Assembly (NCBI GenBank): GCA_014529385.2
Contig: CM043963.1
Coordinates: 74,114,412-74,178,411, forward strand
Direction of reading: 5' to 3'
Length of the DNA stretch: 64,000 nucleotides
From: Adiantum capillus-veneris
Taxonomy: Eukaryota; Streptophyta; Polypodiopsida; Polypodiales; Pteridaceae
Positions 11,595 through 23,239 of this stretch are shown here, in pieces. Every line of letters begins with the position of its first letter. The stretch's first letter is position 1. Position numbers and translations under genes: made by a program. Below the pieces are notes generated by a model. It was not told the origin of the DNA, did not search any database, and saw only the letters and a program-made list of their open reading frames with translations.

Positions 11595-12440
11595 ATCCCA
11601 GTACATCCCTAAACCACAACATCCAAAAACCACCTCATAAGGGCTTTACATTTCATCCATAACCACATCATAACGGCTTTACAGGGAGCAACCCTCGCAA
11701 ATACATAGCAATTAGAGTTCTTCGACTTGACTGCCACAGGACCAACAACTCGCCAAGTAGAAAAACCAAACCATAGAAAACCATAAACCTTATTGCCGCA
11801 AGAAGGAATAACAGAGAACCAACAGCTGCACCCGGAAACTGAAGAACCCATTACCATCCGATCGCTCTGTAGAGATCGCACCCCCAAGACCAAGTAGATC
11901 CACCATGCCAAAGCCCCTCCAAGGTCCATAAGATGCAGCAGAAAGAACCGACCCCATCAAAGAGACCCACCACCATGGGGGTGGAGGTGCCACCAAGTAA
12001 CTTTCGCTGCCACCGAAAGACCACTTGCCGCCACATCACGGTCGATCAAACGCCCTAGCATATCCTCCCCAAACTGAACATGACACCAACCTCCTCCCCT
12101 AGATATACTCCAAGCCGTACCTTGCGAACGATTTGCCCTTGCATGAAGGGCGGGCAGCAGCACAACTCGGGTGCAAAAAAAAGGGCTTTTTAGAGTCGTC
12201 CCTACCTACCACGGCAGGCAAGAGCAGCCAAAAACTCCATCCCTGCTCTCGAAACCCAAAGGACAGCCCCTTGCCAGGCCCTAAACCTACAGAACATTCA
12301 ACACCCTGCTAGCACGATTTGATGAGCCCCCAGACAACCCATCTATGGGCCCCCCAACCCGCGCGGCATCGTTGGAGCTACCCATCACAACGTGCAAGCA
12401 AGACAGAGACGCCATCTCTAAACCCTAGTCCGAAGGGAGA
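11595..12440 (-). other. GC-rich block with overlapping minus-strand ORFs, unidentified
   Basis: Base composition differs from the A/T-rich neighbours. Overlapping minus-strand ORFs (11609-11929, 11790-11996, 11957-12163) are Gly/Trp/Val-rich with no known motif. Near 12410 the minus strand has an ATG context reading M-A-S-L-S-C-L. It could be a fragment of a host gene 5' end or a LINE leader. Confidence 0.3.
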
Positions 12441-12450
12441 GTAGCCCTAA

Positions 12451-12560
12451 AACAATTTACTAGTTATGGAAAATTAAGTAGTATGTATATTTACACATCA
12501 ACCTTGAAACAATTCACTAGTTATGGAAAATTAAGTTGTATGTATCTTTACATCAAAGCT
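12451..12560. repeat. 57-bp tandem duplication
   Basis: AAACAATT(T/C)ACTAGTTATGG recurs at 12451 and 12508 with few differences. Confidence 0.85.
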
Positions 12561-15066
12561 TTATTTTGATGATTTGTAAATAGATCTCCAACATCTAAAG
12601 ATAACTTTATCACTCATGAACGCCTTTGTTCAATTAGATTGCAAGTTTAAGGTATGGAATGTTATTTTCTCTCTCTAAACTAAGAGAGAGAAAATGATAT
12701 AGCCAAAATGCTCTAAACAAAGGTGCAACCCCAAAGAAACTCTACTCTACTCTACTGATACATTACTGCTACGTATTTGTGTCATACTTCATGAGACATC
12801 TTTGTGCATGCCTCTCCCCATCAACAAATAGCCAAAAGCATGAGACGCTCTCCTCTTTGCTTCCCTTGCAAGAATGCGAGCGGCCATGGCATCCACCCAT
12901 GCCTTCCCTACAAGAGCAGGTGTGCCCTAATGCAGCAACGTCTAGGCAATGCATCTCTATGGCGACGGTCCCTACAACATTTTTGGCATGCAACAACTTG
13001 TGCTTGATGCCACCTCTCATCAAAATATGTTCTCCTATGCCGGCCCATCATCAACATCACAATTCCCACCACCATCATTAACAATACTATCAACAAAGCT
13101 TGAAACTTTAGGAATTGATGGAGTTCTACTAATGTCAAGCACCCATTCTCTCGGGAGCATTAAGATGTAGGGCACCCACAATCTATTGGGTCCTCACCAT
13201 CATCAATAGCTTTAATTACATAAGGTCCCATATTTGCAGATTTCTTCCTCCTTCCATCTACCTCTCTCTCAATACATGAGTTTGAGTGTGTAGTTTGCAT
13301 CCTTGGCGCCGCTGACCAAGGCGGTGTTGGCCATTATGTTTAGCCAAGACTTTGTCCACATTACAAAGTAGTAGTTGCTACCAAAGTATTTTTGCAACTA
13401 TATCACTCTAAACTTCATGTTTAGATTGCTAGAGGATAAGCCTTCATAGTTCTCAGCATGTTTTGATGCTTCTAGGGAGAACTAAGTGTTAAAAATGAAA
13501 GTTATGAACAAACTTACAAGAAATGCATAGTCTTTTTTTTTTGCCAAAATTAGCACTTTTATGATTTTTTGGTGGCTTTTTTTATATCCAAATGCAATTT
13601 TGATTCTGTAAGTGGCATGTATAACATAAAGCTAATCTTTCTTGAGTTTTGGGGGACCTAATACGCTATATAGCATAGCATATGATGATGGTTGAGTTTT
13701 TTGATTGCTAAAGAATATGAGACATTTTAGTGTAGCAAGTATAGCTTTCTCAATATTGCTAGTTTCTTAGGCCAATTCTATGTATATTGTAGGTAGTAAC
13801 CATATCTAATCATAAACTACAAATCTGGCTAGATATTGAGTAGTTTCTATGGGATTCTAGAGGTCATAATGCTAAACCCAGTTTTCTCATGTTTGCTGTA
13901 TTTAGCACTTCATCATTGTCCCCAAGGTTCCACTTAGTAAGAGATACATTATTCTTTTGACATGCTCCATGGCTCCTTTTGAATCCAAAGGCCCAAAGGG
14001 AACTAAGAAAACATGTATATAGTATCAATATTGAGCGTGTCTATAGAAACTTTGATGATAGGTCTGCAGAATGGCAAAAATGCAACTTTTTTGTACCTAT
14101 TTCTTTTGCCCTCCCAAAAAAAAGTGAGGCAAAAGCAACCATATGTTTTGATCACCAACCCATTGAAGTTAACAGGGCATTTTATCTCATGTCCTACAAA
14201 AATACCCACTCTTATTTTTATGCAATCAATCGTAAGAAATGGCTTTTTAGGGAAAAATGCACTCGTCCATCAACTTTGGAGGCTTATTGTGACCAAGAGA
14301 TGAGAAATTTTACAAGTTTCTCATTTTTGACATACGTAGTAGTCATTAAACTATAAGCTCATGAAAGGATTTTTCAAAATGAGTGGATCTACTATGGTTT
14401 TGAATTTTTTTTCCAAAACCGTGAAAGGACACTTTTATGTCTTATTAGGTTACCAGACTAGTGCTAAGAATGTGAGGAGAGCATATTGCCATACATACCT
14501 TATTTTGAACACACATCTTGTATATTTCAGTAAATTTCTTTACTCTTTTTCATCCCGCAAATCATCTATTAGTACAAGCTAATACAACAAAGACGAAACG
14601 TCACACAACAACCATCAAAACTATAAGGAAAACATAGCATAAGAAGAAGCTTTACTTGCATGAAACATAACACTTTCATGTTAGGTTCCATTGTGATGAC
14701 CCCATTTCCAACCCCTAGGACAATTGTTGAGCCAAATGCATTTGGAAGACCTACGCCACCCAAAGCAACACTAGCTACTTGCAAAGCTAGCTTCTACATT
14801 GACAACAAAAAAGCAACGTCATCACAAGATTATTCAACATCAAATATTCACACCTTAAGCAATCGCTCATCAATAACCTGGATAACTATTTGGTCTTGAG
14901 CTTGCATCAAAACATTTTATTAATTAGGTTTGCTTGGTCATTACAAAAGCAAAAAAAAAAACTCAATTTGTAAAAGCTCTCCTTCAAACAAAAAACAAGG
15001 TCAATAAACTATTAAATATACCTTGTAGTTGCACATCTTCCTATCAGCGTGTTGTCCCGCATCTTT

Positions 15067-15292
15067 TGTTACCATATATGTGTTAGTGATTTGTGTGAAC
15101 ACTCTTAGGGCCGCCGTGGTATTTTTTCTCTCACTAGAAGGTTTTTCCTCCCGTGCATTGTATATGTGCCCATCGTTCTAGGGCTAACTTATCTTTTCAT
15201 TGTGCACTAAGCAATATACTCTCTATTGTGAGCCTTGAGATTCTTCATCTTCTCCAAGCTATGTGTGCATCCTTGCAACCCTAATTCCAACA
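15067..15292 (+). repeat. Left LTR of the copia element
   Basis: Starts TGTTACCATATATG and ends TTCCAACA. It aligns with the right LTR throughout, with small gaps. Confidence 0.9.
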
Positions 15293-15293
15293 A

Positions 15294-15309
15294 TTAGTAT
15301 CAGAGCAGG
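15294..15309 (+). promoter_or_regulatory. Primer binding site, initiator tRNA-Met type
   Basis: TTAGTATCAGAGCAGG immediately follows the LTR. It resembles TGGTATCAGAGC with changes at the first bases. Confidence 0.75.
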
Positions 15310-15439
15310 TTGCATCCTCTCGGGCATAGTCGCAAGCGTCAGCATCACCCGCCTACTCACTTTCTCCAATTTGGGTGAGCTGGTGAGCGTCAACAGATCG
15401 ATAAATACTTTCAATGAGCTCAAAAAGAGTGGTCTGCTC

Positions 15440-17770
15440 AAAATTTTGATTTGGTCTCGTTTCGGCATTGATGATTACTCTAGGCATGCATGGGTGTATC
15501 CCCTTAAAGCTAAGTCCGAAGTGTTCATGTGCTTCAAGCAATATCTAGCTATGGCTAAAAATGTCTCTAATGTACCATGGGCACCTCCGTTCATATCAAG
15601 GGTGGAGTATATGTCTGATGGGTTTAATGGATTTTTGGCTAATCATGGGATAAACACCAATGTATAGTGCCATATACACCTCAGCAAAATGGTGTTGCTG
15701 AAAGAAAAAACAAGTCAATTATGGAGATGGCACAATGTATGGTCAAGACTCAAGCTTTGCCACATTTGTTTTGGCTTGAGGCTACCATATGTGCTACCTA
15801 TGTACTTAATAGGTGTCTTGCCAAAGCCGTGCAGTCTATGACTCCTTATGAAGCATGGCATGATAAGAATCCATCTATTGATCACATGCACGCTTTTGGT
15901 TGCTTAGCTTATGCTTTGGTGCCACAAACGCAGTGCAAAAATTGGATGATAGGGATGTTAAATGCATTTTGGTTGGTTACAATATTAATATCAAAGGTTA
16001 CAAGTTATACCATCCGCAAGCGAAACAAATCTTGGTTTCACAAGATGTGTTTGTAGAAGATTATGTTCAGCTTTTGTTATCATGTACCAGAGATAGTAAT
16101 GTAAGCTCACATGACATTTTTGTCACTTTGTTGCCTTTTTTTAATGGTGTAAACTTGAATGTAAATTCCAATGAGGAAAATGTACAGCCTATGGGGTTTC
16201 TAAAAATGTTACGGAGCAACCTATTACTAATGAAAATGTACATGATGTGCAAAGGGCTCAGAATGAGGAGGCTAGAGGTATGCCAAAATGGCTAGTGCAT
16301 ACTTTGTGTGACAGTAAATTGGATGCACCTATGTCTAGTAGTGCTCATTCAGGTTCTTGCCATGCATCTTATGTGTTAGATTGTTATGCTTTGGTTGTGT
16401 CTAGTTCATGTGATGAGGAGGAACCTCTTTCTTTTGATGAAGCATAGAATTTAGACAATTGGATGGCTGATATGTAATATATATGATGCACTTATAGAAA
16501 AGGACACATAGACTTTATGTGATTTTCCTCCTGGCAAAAAGATCATGGGTACAAAGTGGGGGGTTTTACAAGTTGAAACGCAAGCCAGATGGTGAGATTG
16601 ATCGCTATAAGGCTAGACTTGTTGCAAAAGGTTATGCATAGTAGAAAGGCATTGATTATGAAGAGACTTTTTCTCCCACTTGTCGTATGACTACTGTTCA
16701 TTTGCTATATGCATTGGCAACTCATTTTGGATGGGATGTACATCAACCAGACATTGTTAGTACTTTCTTGAATGGTGATATATTTGAGGAAGATTATGGA
16801 ATACGAGTATAACGCAACCTCGTGGCTTTGTCAAGAAAGGACAAGAAAATAAAGTGTGCAATTGTAAGAAAGCTTTGTATGGGTTGAAGCAATCTCCTCG
16901 TGCTTGGTATGAGAAATCTGGCACTCATTTGGTTAAATGAGGCTTTTGTAATAGCCCAACTACAAGCAATTTGTATATCAAGCGTGAGGGTTATATATTT
17001 CTCATCGTCAATCTACATGTGGATGATTTGCGCATCATTACTTTGTCATACAATTTAAGCAGTGTGATGGAGGTATTTCCTTATGTCAAACAATCTAGAT
17101 ACAGACATTACTATGTATGTTTGGTCCTGAGGATTATAAACCTATTTCTACTCCCATGGAAAAAGGTTTGAAATGAAATCCTCATGATGCTGGTGATCTT
17201 GCCAATGTCACTCTTTATCCACCAATTGATGTTGGATGCCTTATTTATATATGCAATATGAGGCCAGATGTTCAATTTCAATCTCACAAGTTATCAGATT
17301 TATGCATAGCACAAGGTCTAAGCATTGGCAGGCTATTAAGAGGATCTTTCACTACTTGAGAGGCACTTTAGATCTTGGCTTGTTTTATGCCAACGGGCGA
17401 TAATTTCCACAATATTTGCATGCCTTTTTGGGACTTAGATTGGGCAGGTTGTTATGACACACGAGTGTCCACAAGTGGTTTTTGTTTGATGCTCGGTACT
17501 TCATGCATATCATGGTTGAGCAAGAAGCAACCTATTGTCGCCACTTCCAGTTGTGAAGCTGAGTACAGGGTAGTCTTCACAGCAACAACGGTTGAGTATG
17601 TATAGTTGAGATGCCTTATGGCTGATTTGGGTGTTGGACAAGACATTGCAAACATCATCTACACTGATAGTTAGAGCGCATTGGCACTTGTGAGGAACCC
17701 AATTTTTCATGCTCCACAAAGATTTGAGGTTGCTTCCCTTTATGAATTGATCACGTCCTCAGGGCATGGC
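15440..17770 (+). pseudogene. Copia pol remnant: integrase core, RT, RNase H
   Basis: Order seen: a 5'-truncated integrase core (I-D-D-Y-S-R-H-A-W near 15465, a decayed second Asp region near 15615, Y-T-P-Q-Q-N-G-V-A-E with the catalytic Glu near 15675-15700), then the integrase C-terminal part (G-C-L-A-Y-A-L, about 15895). RT follows with K-A-R-L-V-A-K-G near 16610, A-L-Y-G-L-K-Q-S-P-R-A-W near 16873 and L-H-V-D-D at 17015, where Y-V-D-D is usual. RNase H is seen at 17375-17605 (S-T-S-G-F-C, S-C-E-A-E-Y). At least six frame changes or stops interrupt it. Confidence 0.9.
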
Positions 17771-17818
17771 ACTTTCCTTTACACTATGTGCCAGCTCTCG
17801 TTCACCGCATCACTTCTT

Positions 17819-17827
17819 GGGGGGATT
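17819..17827 (+). other. Polypurine tract
   Basis: GGGGGGATT directly before the right LTR. Confidence 0.8.
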
Positions 17828-18046
17828 TGCTACCTTATATGTGGTAGTGATGTGTGTGAACATGCTTAGGATGGCCGGGGCATTTTGTCCCTCACTAGGA
17901 GGTTTTCCCCCGTGCATTGTATATATGCCCATCATTCTAGGGTTAATATTCCATTGTGCACTAAGCAATATACTCTCTATTGTGTGCCTCGAGCTCCTTC
18001 ATCTTCTCCAACCTGTGTGTGCATTCCTGCAACCCTAAGTCCAACA
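17828..18046 (+). repeat. Right LTR of the copia element
   Basis: Starts TGCTACCTTATATG, ends GTCCAACA, and is followed by TCTTT. Confidence 0.9.
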
Positions 18047-18490
18047 TCTTTAAACCATTCAAGGTAGTGCAAGCAACATTGATAAGTGTATGTATGCAAA
18101 AAATCTACTATGTGTGGGAGGAGGAAGGGATGTAGAGGTCATTCATACTCCGAAGAGAAGTGTAATCCTGTGTTTCAAAGAAATGTATTGATATATCATT
18201 TATTGAAAATCATTAGATGTGAAGAAAAATCAAATATGTCAAGTACAAAGGAGGATCAAGAACCAAAGTACTTGACAATGGAGCGCTACCATGTCACCAT
18301 ACAAAAAGCAACATAGAGTTGAGAATCTTCTCTTATGAATCTATGAATCTTGCTCAACTTTTTGTTCGCTTGAAAAATCTTGCTCAGTGTTTGGAAGGAC
18401 TCTTTTTTGTTACTTTCTGGTCTATTGAGCAAGTATTTTTAATGTTTTCATGATTGAGTATGATAAACTTTTTAAAAAGATATTATAACA

Positions 18491-18493
18491 AAC

Positions 18494-18526
<33 letters not shown>

Positions 18527-18541
18527 GACACACACACACAC
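18491..18541. repeat. (CA)n microsatellite
   Basis: Interrupted CA run. CA-rich degenerate sequence continues to about 18740. Confidence 0.9.
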
Positions 18542-20074
18542 ATAGACAAATCCCTACCACCACAAGTACTTACACACACTCTTGCACTTAGACACTCCTT
18601 TCACGTGCACACGTTGGCACTCACATACACGCTCACACTTGCCATCAGCGTGTACTACCACTTGTCCTTGTCTTTTGCACCCGATGGTTTGCACCCATGC
18701 ACCCACCCCCACACCCTCTCACACGTTTTCTCGCACACACTCTTGCTTGAGTAGATTTCATGAAATTTGAGGTAAATTTCTCAATAGAAAAAAAAGGAGG
18801 GTCGTTTCAAAAGCTTTTGTGACCATCAAACAATTTTTTACCAAAAATAATAATGTTTGGTGGCATGCAGCCCTTAAGGTCAAGCTATGCTTTTGGAAGA
18901 AACAAACACTATCTTTTTATTGATTTTTTCCTCGTAACAAGTAAAAGTTAATTTTATTATATGGAAAATTATACAATTGAGATAGATGTACAAGTAATAG
19001 AAAACCACACCTGCTTGCATAGTCCTCCTTAAAGTCAGAAGAGGATGTCTATAACAAAACAAATAAAGAAGAAATGCGGGGATTTTATTTTTGTGAGATT
19101 TTGTTTTCGTGCTTTTGCATTCATGTTGTGTTTTTAGAGATTTTTTATGTAGATTCTTAGCCATTATTCCCATACAATTAAGCTAGCCATAATAAAGTTA
19201 TTGAGCGAAGAAGAGATTAGTCCATACATTAGATTTAGAGTTTAGAGACATTGTCCAAATCAAGTCATACCACAAACTACTCTGCATAGCAAAAACTCAC
19301 CGCAAGCACAAAAGGCGCACACAATTTATTTTTTTTGCTAGCATCTCCTTTGTCCAATAGTATGTTTTTCAATCCGTAATCTAGCCACCCCAGCATGGGC
19401 TTCCATGAGGTTTCCACATTTCTAAAAAAATTCTTAGAAATTTTTACCCACCATACATATGCATAAAGTTGTAAGGAATTTTCCAAAGCAAGCCATACCA
19501 CAATTACTCTTTTGCATAGCCAAATACTGACCACACCCCTCGGGGGATTCACTCTATGTAGATCCTCTTTATCATGTGCATACAAGGTAGGTCTGATTAA
19601 AGAAGTTATTGCTAGAAAAGAGGCATCTAATATTGTTCTCGCACAAGGAAAGTATCCCCATCTATGTTGACTTTGTTGAAGGGTCGTCAAGTGGACATAG
19701 CCATCAACGATTCAAGGTTTAACAGAGGTATAACACAAATTTCTCAACATGTTCATCAGAAAAACCCTAATTCCCCTCCTTCCTTACTATGTGCCTAGTC
19801 CACCTCCTCTCCAAATTCCCTCAACTCTCTCAAATAAGGAAACATTTCCCATGGTCTCATGTAACAATCTTCCCTTTAACTTTGTAGCTTCCAACATTCA
19901 GCACAATGTAAAGCAAAGTTCAAATAGGGAGATTGGGAATCCCAAATTAGACAAGGATACTTAGGTTCTTGAGGCCAGATAGGATGCTCCCCCTTCACAA
20001 CCTTTACTTGATCCTCTTGCTAATGAGCACATATCTCAAACCCCAGATATTGTACATGAATCACACCAAGTGCC

Positions 20075-20081
20075 TTTTTTT

Positions 20082-20123
<42 letters not shown>
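20075..20123. repeat. T9-G40 homopolymer tract
   Basis: Nine T followed by about forty G (20084-20123). It is the longest G run in the window and hard to sequence, so the length may be unreliable. Confidence 0.9.
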
Positions 20124-20124
<1 letters not shown>

Positions 20125-20939
20125 CACTTTATAATTATGTGACTATCATGTGAGTACAACAGATTTCTTTTTTTTTCTCACATTCTCCCATACAGAAGGG
20201 AGTTGTAAAATGGTCTTGGAAAAAAAAGAAAAGGAAAGGGGTGTTTTTTATTTGTCAGAAATTCATAGATAAGGAGTTTTATAAATAGTTCATGAATGCA
20301 CATGATATACACAATTTATACATAGTGACTCCCTCAAGCCAAGCGTACACTAGAGAAGGAGAAGATGGACCTGCAATTATTGAAATCCAAGAATTAGAAA
20401 ATTGGCATAAACTATTGCATGATAGAGTTTCCATTGGCCTATATCATGGAGCAAGGCCTTCAATTGAAGCCTTGAATTATGGATGGTTCACAGTTGGGAA
20501 AATGGAAAGCTTTTTGCATGCCATGTTTAATAACCTCAACAACCACTTTTTTTCACAGTGGTCTTCAAGTTATTAGTCATGGCAATGGGCCCCCACAACA
20601 AATACTTCTATCTCCTTCTTCAAATGGCATTTTGTATTCAATCTGAGACAAGGTAGGCCCTCAGAGGTGCCTATATGTGTAGACTACCTTGGTAGTTAGG
20701 TTGGTAAAGTTCTAGGCCAAAAGTCAAGGGGTAGTTTTAATTTTAAAGTGGGATGCTCAACTTATCATTGAAGAGGACACCATGTAGGGACTGAAACAAT
20801 TTTGTCCTATTAAAGATTCATTAAGGGTAGCCTCCATATCTTTGAAAGGTAATATACAAAAAAATTATCACTGCATGCTTTTATTGTTTTAATCAAAGAC
20901 AACTAAGCAAAGGCTCTCTTGGTCATTATCCTGCGTCTT

Positions 20940-21420
20940 TATTACTTAAAAATTGATATGCTACAAAATATGCAATGCAATACTTGAAGGGTACATTAGA
21001 GTCTAGACTTATGTATCAATCGTGAAAAAATGGATCTTCTCAAAGCTCTCTCTGTAGTTAACTTCTTGGATATTTGCATGCAAATTTAGCAAGCTCACAT
21101 TTATTTTATGCTCTACAAGTAGAAATTGTTTTTTCTTTAAAGGCTTTCTAGTATCTTGGGCAAGCAAGAAGAAACAATGTATTGCGGTCTCTATAACAAA
21201 GTCTAAATATGTGGTAGCTTCTATTGTCGATCATGAATTAGGAATCTAAGCATTGCAAATACAAATTCTGCTAATAAATTTAATTCAGATCTTTCTAGTA
21301 TGCCAATAAAAAATATTTTGATGGGCCTTAAGTACATGGAGCTTTTTCATTTTGAAATTGTTGAAGAGCCCATTTTATCTCAAAGGCCACAAAATACTTG
21401 ATCAAATGTTGTAGCATTGG
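20940..21420 (+). pseudogene. Copia RNase H remnant
   Basis: Frames read L-K-G-T-L-E-S-R-L-M-Y near 20980, then W-A-S-K-K near 21160 and A-V-S-I-T-K-S-K-Y-V near 21185. These match the copia RNase H pattern (Y-L-K-G-T then W-x-S-K-K-Q with A-x-S-S-x-E-A-E-Y), with the acidic residues lost. No LTR was found beside it. Confidence 0.6.
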
Positions 21421-23239
21421 ATTCCTCAATGCATGGATCCACACCTAAAAATATATCCATAGTGTTTTCCCTCTCAAAAATTGGCTAGCCTTAACATTCA
21501 TGATGCCTTCAAGAGAATGCATACAAGCTCTCATAATATCCTTGGAAGTGTCAACCATATTGGCATCATCTTGGATTATTTTTACCACACTTTCCTTAGC
21601 ATGTTTCTTCTTAAGCCTAGCAAAGAACCCTATTGATTTTCCATGGGTGTCCTTTAGTTATCTACCTACAACAAAGAAATTTAGCTTTATGTACTAGTAG
21701 GTGGTGCAAACGACCTCATTAAGTGGAATATCAAAGAATCCCTTGGGTCTTATGTCCTTTTTTATATCTTGCCTAGGTTTCGCAAGTTTCTCCAATTGCC
21801 TTACATCATGTCCCTGAGTCGTTGCTATAATAATTATAGAATTTTTTTACTTAATATAACTCAAGTGCCTTACATCATGGCGATGAATCTCTACATTATA
21901 TTCTATAGAATCTCTTACTGAAATGCGTGCTTCTCTTTTCTACACCTTTTTGAACTCTTTGTATACATGCTTGAATGCAGAAGCATATGGAGTCCCAACC
22001 CATGAGAGAATTCCCATGCTAATTAGCTAAGGCAATCAAGTGTAATACATCCTTTTGAAACATGCAATGATGGATCAGATTATTATTAACCATAAGAGGC
22101 TTGGCATATCAAATTGATTTTGCATTCAAATGGGCATTATCAAACAAGATCAAAATAAGAGCAAAGTTTTTAGATAATATTACAATGGCGTGAATTAAAT
22201 CGTGAATTTACAATATATGGCCATTTTGGGAAATTGTAAAAAATGTGTAACTCCAATATTTTAATATGCCTTTGTACGACTTTGGTCTTTAGCAACTTCT
22301 CTTAATTGACGTTTGCTCAGTTAACATTCCCCCCTTTCAATTTTAGGGCCCATCCTCGGGCACTATTGAAAATTGTTTGTGGAAGCTGTGGAAGGTTTTT
22401 AATTGGTTGTTGATGGGCTATCTTTCGTTGTCAATGAATTTCTTGATAAGGTTCATTTTGTTGTAGCATCTTCATTGGTCCGAATTCTGACGTGAGAGAT
22501 GATGTCGCATTTGTCCGTTGTAGCAACATAATGACAAGGCTTTTGTTTATTTATTGAGAGTATGTACAAGGGAAGTAGAATGATAAGGATCTAATTAGTG
22601 TCTAATACCTGGATGACCAAAGGAAAAAAACCTAGTGGGAAAAAAGTTCCTTTGGGATACGTGCATTATTGGAGTACTTCTTAGCATGGGAAACATTAAT
22701 AAAGTACTCAAGGAATTATTTGCTGATGGATATGGAAATAGGAGGGTAGAATGATGGGAAGTTGGTTTGCCTATTGTAGTCCACTCAAGGTGCATGGCTG
22801 GAAGCAAAAAAGAGTGTCTAATTCATATGTCCAATGATGGGACATCCTATACGCATACACAAAAATGCATGGGAAACAACATGTTGTGGCAAAAAGAATT
22901 TTGAGAGGCTCTTCAGAAAGAAGGTGTAGCTAAAAAAGCATATGTCATGGCTTTACAAGCTGGCACCCCTTTGAGAACGGTTTTTGAGGATATGTGCCCT
23001 CATCTTACTATGCACTATGCGTGAGTGTTGGACTCTACATCACTCCACCATGATTAAGTTAATACTTTGACTCTTATGCTCATCTTTTCCAGTTTGAGCG
23101 TAAGCCTAATAACTACGACTCTCAGCACATAGTTTAATATGACTGAAAGCTTTGGGACTGACGCTTTGCTCATTTGTAGCTTAGCAGCCCGACTCTGACT
23201 ATACCAAAGAGTGTTTTTTGCACCCTGGCGACTTGACTT
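21421..23239. other. No gene recognised
   Basis: A/T-rich DNA with short ORFs on both strands and no domain, RNA gene or clear repeat. Confidence 0.5.

Larger units (their letters stand above)
9971..15061. other. About 5 kb without a recognisable gene
   Basis: Only short ORFs with no domain that I recognise. Local structure is listed separately (11200-11415, 11222-11250, 11595-12440, 12451-12560). Confidence 0.5.
15067..18046 (+). mobile_element. Ty1/copia retrotransposon lacking gag and protease
   Basis: LTRs of 226 and 219 bp, target duplications TCTTT at 15062-15066 and 18047-18051, a Met-type primer site and a G6 polypurine tract. Internal coding begins inside the integrase core and runs through RT to RNase H. 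Gag, protease and the integrase zinc-binding part are missing. The copia order (integrase before RT) is clear. Many stops show it is inactive. Confidence 0.93.
18052..20939. other. No gene recognised
   Basis: Short ORFs only (for example plus 19749-19964 and 20292-20576, minus 19277-19690), none with a domain I know. Contains a CA microsatellite and a 40-base G run. Confidence 0.5.

Noticed and set aside
12769-13170. Cluster of overlapping ORFs on both strands
   Set aside because: His/Cys/Met-rich translations in several frames without a known motif. No splice or promoter support.
13979-14356. 125-residue plus-strand ORF
   Set aside because: No recognised domain, overlapping frames of equal quality, A/T-rich context. 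Not supported as a gene.
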